Source of the DNA: Selaginella tamariscina
Lineage: Eukaryota; Streptophyta; Lycopodiopsida; Selaginellales; Selaginellaceae
Length of the DNA stretch: 64,000 bases
NCBI GenBank assembly: GCA_003024785.1
Contig: PUQB01000146.1
Coordinates: 365,799-429,798 of the forward strand
Direction: 5' to 3'
Each line of letters opens with the position of its first letter. Within the stretch, counting starts at the first letter, position 1. Under the pieces are notes generated by a model. It did not search any database, was not told the DNA's origin, and saw only the letters and a program-made list of their open reading frames with translations. Positions 1 through 12,813 of the stretch are shown here, in pieces. The position numbers and the translations under genes are program-made.

Positions 1-1983
1 CATCCATGAAACTTGTTAGTAAATCGTGTATAAAAGAAGGAGATTGAGAAGGAAGCTGTATAAGAACTGAAGGCTGTGTGGAAGAAGAGAATAAAGAGGA
101 ATTGGGAACCCTAGTGCATGTATTCGATTGGGTGCTGCCGTTTTATGCTCGGTATATTTATGGCATGTCAGTGTTTTCTGGGTAGTCCATGTATCGATAT
201 TTGATTTGTTTGCTATGTGAACACCTTGGATTTTGGTAGATTTGACAGAGAATATCTCATCATTGGATATTGTGTTTCTCGGATTTCACCATTTCTTGGA
301 TTTCGTATCCCTCTCGTGTGAATTATCTTGTCGATGTTTCAAGAAGATTCTACTTACATCTATTCTCCATATCGGTATGTTTTTCTCTGTATTTTCGTCT
401 TGGGGTTGCCGTACTACAGTGTTGTTCGGTGTGTGTTTTTGGTAAGAGGTTGCAGTTGGTGTGTTCGAGATTCTGTTCCGACTTGTTGTTGAGATTGTGT
501 TTTGGCTTGTTGTACAAGTCGTGTTTCGGGTTGTTGTCGAGATCGTCCTCTGGCTTGTTCGAGGTATACTTTCATATGTAGTTTGCACTTGTTTTAAGTA
601 GGACTCGTGTTGTATCATCCATAAGAGTGACGGTATTGTTAGCTCGTATATCCGTAATAATGTATGGTCCATATTAGACTTGAACTTATGTCCGATAGGT
701 CAGAGATTTCCTCGATAATGCCATACCATTTCTTTGACTTGGAATACGGGTTGTTGTTGTACTCTTCGGAGTTGATCGTGCCATGCCTTAATGCGGGTTT
801 GAATAGCTTGAATGTTGAAGACTACTTGCTGTCTTTTTTCATTGAGCTTTTCAAGTTGTAGTAATCATTATTTAACTTGTTCTGGTTCGTCAATATCATA
901 TTCGAGTGACATTGATAATGATGGTATGATATATTCAATGGGTGTAATTACTTCTAATCCATATGTTAGTTGAAATGGTGTAAACTTTGTTGCCACTTTA
1001 TACGTAGTACTATATGCCCATAATGTGAAAGCGAGTTTGTTCATCCTAGTTCTTGCGATTCGTGTTGACTATTTTAGTTAATATGGTTTTTAATATTTTG
1101 TTGGTAGTTTCTGCCTATCTGTTGCCTTGTGAATAATACGCTGTGGAGACATAATGTCTCACTAAGTACTCGGTACAAAGGACTTTAATAAAGTTGTTGA
1201 CAAAATGAGTTCCCTAGTCATTGATAAGTTCCATAGGAGCACCAAATCATATTATAATATTCTCGTAGATAAACTTCACGACGCGTGTTGTGCAGCAATC
1301 TTGTAGTGCGATAGCTTCTACCTATTTAGTAACATAATTTGTTAGTACCAATATATATTGATTCCTCTTGTTGCTTTTAGGATTGATTGGTTCCATAAAA
1401 TCCATTCCTCACTTCATAAATGGGGTTAATGGTTCTGTTGGACGTACTGGCTGAATTTGATGATGTGGAGCTAGTTGATGTTCATTACATTTCAAACATT
1501 TCTGGCAATATTCTATAGCATCTTTGAATAATGTCAACCACCATAATCCGGACTACAGAATTTTGTGTGTTGTTAACTTTTATGCAAAGTGTCCACCGTG
1601 TTCTCCTGAGTGAGCTTCTCGTAATATGAGTTGAACTTCCTCCAATCGTATGCATCTCCTTAAGACTTCATCCCTTCCCTTCTTTTATAGTATGTTTGAG
1701 ATCATGCAATACGGTTTGGATCATAAGACAAGTTGTTTGCGTTGTTGTGTTGATGCATATTTGTTTGGTGCTAGTCCGGTAGTTAGAAAATATTCAATAC
1801 TCGTAGATATCCATGGTGGTAGTATTGTTTTGGTTGTTCTTGTTGTATTTGAAATAAACTTGCATTTGATAGTTCATCATTAACGCCCACATCATCTACC
1901 TCATTCGTAAAACAGCTCAAGAAATCTGCTTGTTGGTGTAGCTTACTTAGTTTGTGATTGATCTGAAAATCGAACTCTTGCAA
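1..1983 (-). pseudogene. Integrase region of outer Gypsy element (decayed)
   Basis: Minus-strand pieces align to the integrase of the inner copy at 7016-8585. The end of RNase H and the zinc-binding domain lie around 1500-1983 and the catalytic core around 1080-1420. The first catalytic Asp region (GMDF) is recognisable near 1400, with a stop just before it. The second (INDxGTHF near 1190-1225) has a stop where the inner copy has Gln. The Glu region near 1100 keeps the Glu but has a stop three codons upstream. The C-terminal part, from about 300 to 900, reads as the usual KWYGPY-type tail in broken frames. The gene is dead. Confidence 0.8.
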
Positions 1984-2209
1984 TAATAAGAACCATCATA
2001 CTAACCTTCCTTCAAGCTTCGTCTTACTCAATAAATGTATAAGTGCTTGATGATCTACAATGAATTTGACCTTATTTGCTAATATAAAGTCGAAATTTCT
2101 TGGCTACACAGACCATTCCGAGTGCTTCTTTCTCCGTAGTTGTGTAATTCTCTTCTGCAAGTGCTAACTGTCGGCTCGCGTAATATAACGGACGATCTTT
2201 TCCGTCTTC

Positions 2210-3126
2210 CTATGTTTGTGTTAATATGCATTCAATGGCGTATGACGATGCGTTCACTTGCACAGCTACTAGTATAGGTGCCTTCATTAATGCTTGTTTC
2301 AATGTGTGAAAGCTTTGTTCGCATTGCAGGTTCCATATGAATGGTTGTCCTTTCCTTAATAGCTTCGCTATTGCTACATAATTTTTGATAAAACACCGAT
2401 GATATCCCATTTTACCAAGTAGTCGTCGTATTCCACTTACATCTTTAGGAGGTTGTATTGTCTGTATTACTTTGACTTTATCTTGGTCCACCATTATTCC
2501 ATCTTTGCATATAATATGCCCCAATAGCACTCCTGATTTTATAGAAAATACACACTTCTTTGGATTAAGAGCTATATTGTTCAATCGACACTTCCCAAAA
2601 CACTTTGCTAAATAATCCAAATGATCGTCTTTCGTGCCATAAATGCTAAAATCATCCAAGAAAACCTCATAAATGTTGTTAAGTAATTGCGGAATGTTTC
2701 ACTAACCAACCGCTAGAAAGTGAATGGCTCATTACATAACCCAAAAGGCATAACGCAATATGAATATGTACCCCAAGGACTAATGAATGCTATTTTTGAT
2801 TGATATGCTCAATAACTCTTTGGTGAAGGGTATTGGGTATGTATCCCGTCTAGTTACATTATTCAATTTCTTATAATTGACGCAAATACACAATTTGTTG
2901 CTTTTTTTTTTGGTAGTAATTCTATCTTGTGTGTACAGATTGTTGGTGGAACTCCCTTGAGATCTTCATAACTCCAAGCAAAGACATCAGCATTTTGACA
3001 TAGTACATTTATCAATTGCTTTCGGTATTCCAATTCGAGGTTGACTGTTATTCGTACTTTGCGTGGTTCGTATTCACTTGTTTTGACTTCTACTTCTTCA
3101 GTCTTCTCATTAGTCATAATTTCCAA
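2210..3126 (-). pseudogene. Reverse transcriptase / RNase H remnant of outer Gypsy element
   Basis: The piece 2863-3126 is the N-terminal connection of RT (NADVFAWSYEDLKGVPP). The piece 2210-2659 begins at the catalytic box (MDDFSIYG) and runs through the thumb into RNase H (QVNASSYAIECILTQT). Between them the fingers and palm are shortened: the text goes from the TYPIPF stretch almost directly to a PWGTY-like stretch, so the segment that holds FSGYNQ in the inner copy is missing. It cannot encode a working polymerase. The family call is strong; the deletion is seen by comparison with 9305-9813. Confidence 0.85.
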
Positions 3127-3168
3127 TCTCTATTGAGTCTGTGCTATTTGTTTGCGCTCTATTTCAAA

Positions 3169-4216
3169 TTATAGTTGTTGTTGTGTGGGTTGTTTGAACT
3201 TGTTTGTTAATCCAAGAATGTTCATATGTTGTTGTTGTTGGTCATTAGTGGTCGTAATTTCTTCACTCTCATCCTCTGGTGTCATTTGATATAAATCAGC
3301 TTGTGCTATCTTTATGAGTTCTGGGTTGCTATCGAATAGGACTTTTTTTTCTTTTGTGTTCAAACTGTAATGCCAGTTGGAATCTTCCATTCGTAATGGT
3401 CGGGTTGGTCGTTCAATTGGCTTCTTCTGTTGTGTTCTAATGACTGCTTCTTGTTCATGCTTATACAGTACCATTTCATCGTCTTCCTAATTTTGGCGTC
3501 TCATAACTAGGGTCTTCCTAATAAAATTTGGTATCGTTTGCTCATCTGCTCGATATTACGTAGTACGACTAAAGACACCTTAAACTTGATCTCTACAATT
3601 TCTATACATACGGATCTGATTATACCAACGGGTCGTACTTTCCTCTAGTCAGCCATTTGTACCAAGAATGGCACATTTTCTATGGGTCCTAAACCTAGTT
3701 CCTTGCAAGTCTGTTCTTCAATAATGTTGCCCCTTGAGCCCCCATCAATGGGTATGTTCTAAATGTTGTTTTGCCAACACGAGTGGTAATCATTGGCACC
3801 TCTTCATCAATGGGTATGTTCTAAATGTTGTTTTTGCCGACACGAGTGGTAATCATTGGCACCTCTTCATCTCAATCCTTTTCATCTTTAAGAACTTTGG
3901 TCGTATTCACTTCGACTTGATTGGTATCATGTTGGATATTGCTTATGGCCAAAGTGTTATTTATTTGTGTTCGCAAAAATAGTGCTAATATCAGTAACTC
4001 TCCTATAGTTAATTGGACATGTTGTTGCAAGATGACGGTGACAATACAATCTCCAAGAGGTACTGCTGAAGTGGATTACATGCTAGCTTCATTAGGCATA
4101 GGATCATGCTTTTCTTCTTGCTGTATTTTTTGAATTTGATCCGCCACCCTTTGAATTGTCGCTTTTTCTTTTTCCCAATTTTTGCGTATTGGCTCTTCTT
4201 TGCTTAGTTCTACTCG
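3169..4216 (-). pseudogene. Protease and gag-pol linker of outer Gypsy element
   Basis: Minus-strand open pieces include 3169-3474 (101 codons, Gln-rich tail) and the retropepsin-type region from about 3480 to 3760, which is frame-broken. It is colinear with 9900-10990 of the inner copy. The last gag residues before the nested insertion are encoded just right of 4140. A local direct duplication of about 77 bp, with the text 'atgggtatgttctaaatgttgtttt', occurs at about 3740-3870. No intact protease can be read. Confidence 0.6.
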
Positions 4217-4221
4217 TACTC
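4217..4221. repeat. Target-site duplication TACTC, left copy
   Basis: TACTC lies immediately left of the inner element and is repeated at 13422-13426 immediately right of it. Removing one copy and everything between restores a continuous outer gag sequence, which proves the nesting. Confidence 0.9.
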
Positions 4222-4830
4222 TGTTGAACCATAAAATCCTACCCTCTGTACATAGGTAAGATTGCCTTTGATAAACCCGTATTAAGGGTCTACCGTAATA
4301 AGATAGAGAAGAAATCAGCCATCAGAAGGTTGGGAAAGGGTAAGGATGGCAAGGTGTATAACAGGCAGCAGTACTATGGATCCCGTCACAATACTGGAAA
4401 TAAGATTAGTATACCACAAATCAGAAATATGAGTAAGAAAGAGACGTATTGAGAGAGGAAGGAAACTTATATTATGTCCTCGCACGGCACATAGTACAAA
4501 ATAACAATATACTCAGGATGCCCTTTTAGTCCTAATCTGGTCTATTTATACCCATACTCTAGGTCCCGTATTGATAGTTATCGCAACTGCCTCTCAACCT
4601 TATTCATTCAGTTACTGAAACTCCTTTTTATCCTTATTCAAACATGCCGTACTCCGCTTGTATCGTATTGCGGTGATGACTCATATTGCAGTATTGCATT
4701 AGTAACTCGTACTTTGATATATCCTTCCCACTCTCGGTTTTCCACAATATATATTGTGTTTGATATTTTCTCATTATATTGCCCATGAAATAACAAGAAA
4801 TTCTATCAATGTCTAACTATGATCCTAACA
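4222..4830 (-). repeat. 3' LTR of inner Gypsy element
   Basis: About 609 bp, starting TGTTGAACC and ending CCTAACA on the plus strand. A TATA-like box (TATAAATAGA on the minus strand) lies at about 4547-4556, where transcription would start. It matches 12814-13421 along its full length. Confidence 0.95.
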
Positions 4831-4840
4831 TCCCCCCAGA
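4831..4840 (-). other. Polypurine tract of inner element
   Basis: Directly next to the 3' LTR, the minus strand reads TCTGGGGGGA. This is the normal position and composition of the plus-strand-DNA primer of LTR retrotransposons. Confidence 0.85.
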
Positions 4841-4867
4841 CTAGAAGTGTTGCATTGCCCCGATGCA

Positions 4868-6691
4868 ACCTTACGATGTGCCCACTGTTCCACACATAGA
4901 AGCAACAAAGTTCTTCAGCTTGAGGTTCTCCTCGCGTAATTTACGTATTTCGTCTGCATCATCTGATGTTGGAGTAGCTACCGGATTGAACTCGCTTATC
5001 TTCTCACAGACTTGGTCAACTAGTGTGTGTACAGTATCCATGAGTACCTTGTTCTGGTCATACAAATGCCGTATGATGTTTGAGTGCTCCAAGAATTGCT
5101 TGTCGATCGTATTATAGCAGTCATGAAGCTGCTGACTGAAAGTAGCGTCTGCTCATTGAAGTGCTACCTACTAGGTGATAGAATCAATGACACTACGAAG
5201 GTGGGAAAGCTGACCTTCGAGAGTCGTATCTTGTGGTGGGTCTTGCGGTGGTAGTCCGAGTGAAGCATTCTGATCATGAGTGCACTTTGAACCCCTTGAG
5301 ATATCCCGCTCATGACGATATGAAGCGTGATGTCCCATTTGTTGTATTGGTGAATAAGGCTGCTGGTCCTGCTCTTTATTGTAGATGCCGTTCTTGGCAG
5401 AATTGTCCAAGTGTCGGCTCTACTAAATCCGGTTCTTGTCCTGACTGCCGTACTACTGACTCCCGTACTTGTTGTGCTGGAGGTACTACCTATGGCGGTA
5501 TGATATGAGAAGATGTACTTGCCGTAGTTTGATGTTGAACTGATGGTGGTGATGGAACTATGGTAAGACCCGTATTGTTGAATGGCACAGAATCCCCATA
5601 CTCCATAGGTGTTGTTGAAGTTGGTGTTGTGGGCTGACTACGCTCCGGTAGTGTTGTGTCTTCACACTCTGTGTGTGGTACAGAAGTTGCTGCCGTGGCC
5701 TTGTTCCGCATCCTCTGCTGGTCTCCTCGAGGTAAAGGTCTCCTCTGCAATACTCGATCATTGTCTTCCTCCTCGTCCACAAACTTGAGTATGATTTTGG
5801 GTTCCTTTGACTGCGACTCCTCTGGCTTCTTTGCTTGCGTACGTGGTCATTTCATCAGCTTAGTTGGTAGTGGCGCATCCAAATTACGAACGTCAAAAAC
5901 ATTATTCGAGTACTAATTGGTAAGACCTAACCAAAAGCCCATCCTTGTTGTGAGTACTGGTGTACCTGTCGGTACATAATGTTGATAGTTGTCAAAATGT
6001 GATGAAGCACCAAAAATACAGACGTCTCCTTGTCCTTGCTTTTGGGGTTGTGCAGAGTGTTCAACTCACGTTGTAACCCTAATACAACTAGCTCCTCCCA
6101 ATCCGGTTTTTGTCCCTGTTCAGATAGATGATATACATACCCAATCTCCTTATTGAATCCTATCGGCGTTTTGCGGGAAAGCGAATGCAGTGGTAATAGC
6201 TTTGATACGACTCTTATGAGGTTCGCGCAGTATTGATGTTGGTGCCGCATTCGCCGTCTTTTGCTTTTGGCGAAACTTGTTCAGATTATCAGTATAGTGA
6301 TGAACGTATGTGTTGACTTGTGGAATTGGATTGTAGGAGATGTCTGGATCTGGGAATTCAAAGACATCTCGAATAAGCTTACTTGTGAATGCAATGCGCC
6401 GCCCTGTAGTTGTAGAGCCTTGTATTGTGGTAGGTATGCCTTGATTGCCTGGTCGATTAAGTGTTCACCTTGCTGATCCAATCGTTTGTGTACGAACATT
6501 TTGAAATATCGCTCCAACTGCATCATTTGGATCCATTCTTGTATGTCCCGAGATGAGTGTTGGTGCCGGACGGACAAATGATAAAGGATTGGCGTAAGAG
6601 GAATTGAAACCGCCGGTTCTGATTGAGATGCCATATTGACGGCTGTTGCAGAAGTACTCGTCGTATCTGTGTACTCGTCCATCGATTCCAT
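4868..6691 (-). pseudogene. Extra ORF (ORF3) downstream of integrase in inner Gypsy element
   Basis: Between integrase and the polypurine tract is about 1.8 kb of sense-strand coding-like sequence. It starts at ATG 6691 (MESMDEYTDTTS), runs to a single in-frame stop at about 6281, reopens in the same frame at 6250-5927, then shifts frame to an acidic and Pro/Thr/Ser-rich stretch (5490-5780). It ends in a heptad-like coiled-coil piece (4871-5092) whose stop is about 30 bp from the polypurine tract. I see no transmembrane segment or signal peptide, so there is no support for an envelope protein. The element at 39779-46444 has a coiled-coil ORF in the same place. Function unknown. Confidence 0.65.
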
Positions 6692-7015
6692 ATGCGCCCG
6701 CCCAATAAAGGAAGAAAAGGACGAAGGACTTAAAAATCGGAAAAAGAAGAAGAACTAAAGAAGAATTCTGAAACCCTAAGATGTGCTCTCGACTGAGTGA
6801 TGCTCCTATTTTATCCTTGGAAAATTTATGGTCTTTCAGTGTCTGTGCAGTTGTCCACGTGTCGATATCAGATTGGTTGGGTGTGTGAATACCTTGGTTT
6901 TCGATAGATTTGACAGGGAATATCTCATTATTGGATTTGTATTCCTTGGATTTCCCGATTTCTTGGATTTTGATATTCGCTCGTGTGGGTGATCTTGTCA
7001 ATGTTTCCAAAAGAT

Positions 7016-8585
7016 TCAGCTGACGTCTACTCGCCGTGTGTCCACATGCTTTTCCATGCCTTTCTCCGACTTATGGAACCACTGTTTAGTGCAGATGTTT
7101 CTGGGTCCAGTGTATTGTGCAGTTTGTATTCGGGTTGTTGTCAAGATCTTCCTTTGGCTTGTTAGATGTATATTTCCATATGCGATTTGTATTTGTTGTA
7201 AGTAAGTCTTGTGTTGTAGCATCCATAAGAGTGACAGTGTTGTTATCTTGTATATCGGTAATAATATATGGTCCATACCATTTGGACTTGAATTTATAAC
7301 CGATGGGTCGAAGATTTCCTTGATAGTACCATACCTTTTCTCCAACTTGGAATATGGGTCGTTGTTGTACTCGTCGTAATCGATTGTGACATGCCTTAAT
7401 ACGTGTTTGTATTGCTTATATATTAAAGACTGCTTGCTATCGTTTCTCATCAAGTTTTTCCAGTTGTAATAATCATTGCTTAACTTGCTCTGCTTCCCCA
7501 ATGTCGTATTCGAGTGACATCCGCAATGATGGAATGATATACTCTATAGGCATAATAGCTTCTAATTCATATGTAAGTTGAAATGGAGTGAATTTGTCGC
7601 CACTTTATACGTAGTACGGTATGTCCATAATGTTGATGGAAGTTTTTTATCCCAGTTTTTGCGATTGGTATTTACTATCTTGGTTAATACAGTCTTTAGT
7701 ATTTTGTTAGTAGCATGTGCTTGTCCATTGCCTTGCGGATAATACGTAGTAGAGACGTAATGCTTTACTAAATATCCGTTGCAAAGTACTTTGATGACGT
7801 TGTTGACAAAATGAGTTCCTTGATCATTGATAAGTTCCATTGGAGCCAAATCGTACTATGATATTCTCGTAGATAAACTTAGCTACACGTGTCGCGCAGC
7901 AATCCCGTAATGCAATAGCTTCTGCCCATTTAGTAACATAATCCGTAAGTACCAATATATACTGATTTCTCTTGCTGCTTTTAGGATTAATTGGTCCCAT
8001 AAAATCCATTCCCCATTTCATAAATGGAGCTAATGGTTCCGTTGGATGTAATGGTTAAACTTGATGGTGTGGAGCTGGTTGATGTTCGTTGCACTTCAAA
8101 CATCTTTGACGATATTCGATAGCATCCTTGAATAACGTGGGCCATCATAATCTGGACTGTAATATTTTTTGGGCTGTTAACATTTTTGCAAAATGTCCAC
8201 CGTGTTCCCCTGAGTGAGCTTCCTGTAATACAGTCTGAACTTCTTCCATTGGCACACATCTCCTTAAAACTTCATCTTTGCCCTTCTTATATAGTATACC
8301 TGACACAATGCAGTATGGCTTACATCGTAAGACGAGTTGTTTGTGTTGTTGCATTGTTGCGTACTTATCTGGTGCTGTTCCAGTAGTTAAAAAGTGTTCA
8401 ACATCTTGTAGATATCCTTTATAATCCATATTTGGTTGTTGTTCTTGTTGTATTTGAAATAAATTAGCATCTGGTAGTTCATCATTCACACCAACACCTT
8501 TCTTCATTTTAATACGACTTAGGAAATCTGCTTGTTGGTGTAATTTGCCTGGTTTGTGAATGATTTGAAAGTCGAACTCCTGCAA
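7016..8585 (-). pseudogene. Integrase of inner Gypsy element
   Basis: The piece 8145-8585 holds the end of RNase H (HKPGKLHQQADFLSR) and the integrase zinc-binding region. 7824-8021 starts MKWGMDFMGP with the first catalytic Asp. 7562-7849 has INDQGTHFVN with the second Asp. The third acidic residue is replaced: the minus strand reads GQAHATNK, with a CAT codon at about 7715-7717 where the outer copy and the family have Glu. The C-terminal domain (about 7150-7450) reads KSKWYGPYII in one frame and is interrupted elsewhere. No chromodomain was recognised. Confidence 0.85.
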
Positions 8586-8639
8586 TAATAAAAACCAGTA
8601 CTAATCTTCCTTCGAGCTTAGTCTTGCTTAACAAATGTG

Positions 8640-9813
8640 TCAAAGCTTGATGATCGACAATGAACTTGACTTTTTGCTAGCAGATAATGTCAAATTTCTT
8701 CTGCATAAACCATTCCAGTGCCTCCTTTTCCGTAGTCGTGTAATTTTCTTCTGCAGTGCTAACCGCCGACTCCGTAATATAATGGTCGATCTTTTTCGTC
8801 TTCCTGGGTTTGTGTTAATATGCATCCGATAGCGTATGACGATGCGTCCACTTGTACATGAAACTCCTGCTGCCAATTTGGACTAGCTAAAATAGGAGCC
8901 TTCATTAATGCCTGCTTTAACGTATTGAAACTCTGTTCACATTGCGCATCCCATTTGAATGGTTGTGTTTTCCTCAAAAGCATAGTTAATGGCTTCGCTA
9001 TTGCTGCGTAATTTTTGATAAATCTTCGATGATATCCCATTTTCCCAAAGAAGCTCGTACTCCGCTTACGTCTTTAGGAGGTTGCATTGTTTGTATGACT
9101 TTGATTTTATCTTGATCCACCATTATTCCATCCTTGCATATAATATGCCCAGCAAAATTCCTGATCTCAGAAAACACGCACTTTTCCGGATTAAGAGCTA
9201 TATTATTTAATCGGCATTTTCCAAAACACTTCGTTAAACAGTCCAGGTGTTATCTTGTGCTCCATAAATGCTAAAATCATCCAAGAAAACTTTCATAAAC
9301 GTGGTCAAATAATCCCAAATGTTTCACTAACCAAACGTTGAAAGGTAAATGGTGCATTGCATAGCCCAAAAGGCATAACGCGATACGCATATGTACCCCA
9401 AGGACTAATGAATGCCGTTTTTGGTTGATCCTCTAGATCTACTTGTACTTGGTTATATCCTGAAAATCCGTCCAAAAAGGAGTACATTTCGTGTCTGCTA
9501 CTATATCCAACAATTCTTCGGTGAATGGTATTGGGTACGTATCCCGCTTCGTTACATCATTCAATTTCTTATAATTGACATAGATACGTAATTTACCGTT
9601 CTTCTTTGGGACTACGACAATTGGTGATAACCATTGCGGGTTTTCAATTGGATATATGAATCCGGCCTGTAATAACTTGTCCACTTCTTCTCTAACTTTC
9701 GCCAAAAACGTTGGATTCATTCGGTATGCTTGCTGTTTCCTGGGGATGCATGTGGTAATAATTCTATTTATGGTACAATGGGTGGAACTCCCTTGAGATC
9801 TTCGTAACTCCAT
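8640..9813 (-). pseudogene. Reverse transcriptase / RNase H of inner Gypsy element
   Basis: 9439-9813 contains the RT fingers and palm start (PIENPQWLSPIVVVPKKNGK). 9305-9487 continues FLDGFSGYNQVQVDLEDQPK and the VMPFGLCNAPFTFQRLV box. The catalytic FLDD box is readable just below 9305, near 9275-9290, in a shifted frame. 8759-9040 covers thumb and RNase H start (VDASSYAIGCILTQ). Small indels break the frame at about 9460, 9300, 9040 and 8760, but the catalytic motifs survive better than in the outer copy. Confidence 0.9.
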
Positions 9814-9907
9814 GCAAAAACATCTGCATTTTGATGTAGTATCGTATCAACTGTCTTCGGTATTCTGGCTCGAGATCAACTGCTATTCGTACTTTTCGTG
9901 GCCATAT

Positions 9908-10990
9908 TCACTTGTTTAATTTCAACTTCTTCAGTCTTCTCATTTGTAGTAATTTCCAATTTTTGTTGAGTCCGTATCTCTGTTCATGCTCTGTCTCGAA
10001 TTGTAACTGTTGTTGAAAAGGTTGTTTAAACTTATCCATCAGTCCAAGAGTATCCATATGTTGCTGTTGTTGATTACTAGTAGCTGTATTTTCCGGATTT
10101 TCCTCTTCTAGTGTCATTTGGTATAAATCAGCTTATGCTATCTCTATGAGGTCTGGATTACTTTTGAAAAGGAGTTTTTCTTCTTCCTTGTTCAAGCCGT
10201 AATGCCAGTCAAAATCCTTCATTTGTAATGGTCGAGTTGGTCGTCTAATTGGCTTTTTCTGCTATGTTCGAACAACTGCTTCTTGTTCACTCTTATGAGT
10301 ACCATTTCGTCATGCTCCCAATTATGTCGTACTTTTGCATCTCTTAACCATGGTTATCCTAGTAATATTTGGTATGTTTTACTCGTCTGCTCGATATGTA
10401 ATATGACCAAAGACACTTTAAACTTGATTCTTGCAATTTCCATACATACATATCTGATTATACCAATGGGCCTGACTTTTCCTCTAATCAACCATCCGTA
10501 CCAAAAAAGGTGCATTTTTAATAGGCCCAAGACCCAATAGTATGCAAGTCTGCTCTTCAATTATATTCACTCCTGAACCTCCATCAATAGGTATATTCTA
10601 AATATTATTTTTGCCAATTCTAGCCGTAATCATTGGCACTTCTTCATCCTAGTCCTTTTTGTCTGTAAGAACTTCCATTGTATTCACTCCTACTTGACTA
10701 TATCAGTCTGAATATTGCTCACGTCCAAAGCATTTGTTATCTATGTTCACAAAAATGGTGCTAATGTCAGTAACTCCCTTATAGTTAATTGTACAGGTTG
10801 TTACAGAATCATAGCAACAATACGATCTCCAAGTGGTACTGTTGATGTGGATTGCTGTGAATGCATGCTCATTTATTAGTCATAAAGTCTTGATTTTCCT
10901 CTTGTTGCATTTTTTGAATTTGATTAGTCACTCTTTGTACTGTAGCCTTTTCTTTCTCCCAATTCTTGCGTATTGGTTCTTCTTTTGCTG
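9908..10990 (-). pseudogene. Protease and gag-pol linker of inner Gypsy element
   Basis: A Gln-rich linker (9908-10117) precedes RT. Upstream, near 10340-10360, the minus strand reads the retropepsin C-terminal box ILLG followed by RPWL in a neighbouring frame, as in the GC-rich element at 42249-42599. The protease active-site triad could not be read with confidence because of frameshifts. Confidence 0.6.
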
Positions 10991-12790
10991 GTTCAACCTG
11001 TACTCTTGGCCATGTTACTGCATACGTCTCATTGAGGGTAGTTCTGTATCTTGCTCCCATTTGCACTCGTAATTTTGTTTGTGATGGTCATCTGCTAGAT
11101 CATTCTCTTGTTGAACTTCAATTCTCCGTGTCGCTGGTTCAGTGGAAGATGTTCGGTGTTAAATTCGTTTGGACATTCTGGTGAATAATGTCCCATCTCA
11201 CCACATGTGTAACAATGAATACTTGAGTCTATTACATTCAGTAGAATAGTGTCCTTTTTTCCACATCTAAAACATGTCACATTAGGATTCTGACCTCGTA
11301 ATGCTGGTGGAGGTGGTATTGGGGTAATAACGGTGGTCCTGTCTGTGCTGGGGCTGGTAACAAAGGCTGTCCTCTACGTGCTACTCCGTATTATTACCTT
11401 GTAGTAGAATGCTCCGGATTCACGGGGAAATCTCCTTCCATTACCATTTCTGCATTCCCCATTATACGCTCTTTGTGGATAGTCGTATGAATTAGCATTT
11501 GTGGTTATGGATAATCGTATGAGTTAGCATTCCGATTGTTGTTCCATCTAGTGGTGGTGGAAAATTCTCAGTACGTCCCATTCCGACATTGTCTTGCTTC
11601 ATGGCCTATCCTCCACACATATGACACTAGGTACTTTACATTCAGAAGCATTATGTCCTTCATTTTTGCATGTTGTACAAAATATTGTTTTAGTTTTGAC
11701 CGTATTTGCTCTCCTTTGGTATTGTCTTCTTGATTCTCGTTCATCCTCATCTACGTATTTTGGAGGTATCAACACTTCAAGTTGTTCTACTTCTTTAATT
11801 GCTTCTCCTAAGTCAAGCAGCCATATCAGTTGTACTTGAAGCTGTAAGTTGTCCCGTAATCCATTTATATACCATTTCTTTGCCAATTTATCACTGACAT
11901 CTCCGACCTCGTAGTGGTTGTATAATCTCTGGAATCATCGAGTGTAATCCTCCACTGCCTCAGTAGGTCCTTGCCATATTTCCTGTAACTGCACTATCGG
12001 GTCTCACTTCCGATATTTTGTACATAATAATTCCTGAATAATGCAAGTAATACGTTGTACTTATCGATTGTGTTAGCATTTTCGTAATACCAATCGCTAG
12101 CGTCTCCCTTCAATGTAAATGGAAATATTCGTAGTTTCTCATATTCATCCTTGATTTCATTGGCTTCACATGCCTTCTCAAATTGCTGTATATGCCGATT
12201 CATATCCTCATTCTCAAGACCTGAAAAAGTAGATGGTATAACCTTCCTCGTAATTGTTAATGTTCCCATCTCGTTCGATACTTCCACTGACAACAGATCC
12301 CAGTTTCCTTGCGTTGATATTCGTTGCCCGTAATCCTCACTCCCCTGATTAGTATCCTTTTCTTCTGTAACCTCGTCGTACTTTGTCGTTTGTTGCAAAT
12401 GTCCTCGAGCTTCAACTTGTTCCTTTCTTCTTTGTTCCTCACGCTCTTCAATCCTCTTCCGTGTCTCTATTACTACTTGTTGTCATAAATATCGCTCCTC
12501 ACGCTCTCTTTGTTGTCTCTGCTTAATTTCTTCATATCTTTGGCATTCTGCAAGAATATGTCGATAATCATCCATTCACTTACTACTATATGCTGCAGGT
12601 CCATTCTCACGCGGTCTTTGGTGCACGTTCTTCCATTTCCACAATAGCTACGCTGATCGTATGGACTCTTGCCTATCCTCAATCTTTTTCTTTCATCGCA
12701 ATTTCTCTTAAAACTCCAACACTCCTTTGGGTATCGGTCTACCCATCCTGATACATTCTATAAACACATTATTAGTTACCTACTAACACG
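10991..12790 (-). pseudogene. gag of inner Gypsy element
   Basis: Capsid-like sequence is in 11994-12398 (FPFTLKGDASDWYYENAN, the usual retrotransposon gag signature). 11599-11886 continues it and ends in a zinc knuckle, CTTCKNEGHNASEC. 11095-11280 has a further knuckle, CYTCGEMGHYSPEC. An N-terminal charged, helix-rich part lies at 12257-12682. At least three frameshifts separate these pieces. Its homologue in the outer element is 13427-15240. Confidence 0.85.
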
Positions 12791-12793
12791 ACC

Positions 12794-12811
12794 ATCCCTC
12801 CATGGTTGCCA
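12794..12811 (-). other. Primer-binding site of inner element
   Basis: Two bases inside the 5' LTR the minus strand reads TGGCAACCATGGAGGGAT. It begins with TGG, as a site for a tRNA 3' CCA must, but it is not the common initiator-Met type. The outer element (15267-15284) and the GC-rich element (45747-45762) have the related TGGCGACCACGG and TGGCAACCACGATGGG. The tRNA is not identified. Confidence 0.6.
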
Positions 12812-12813
12812 TA

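Noticed and set aside
4868..6691. Envelope gene in the inner Gypsy element
   Set aside because: No signal peptide, membrane segment or glycoprotein features; the readable parts are acidic, low-complexity and coiled coil.
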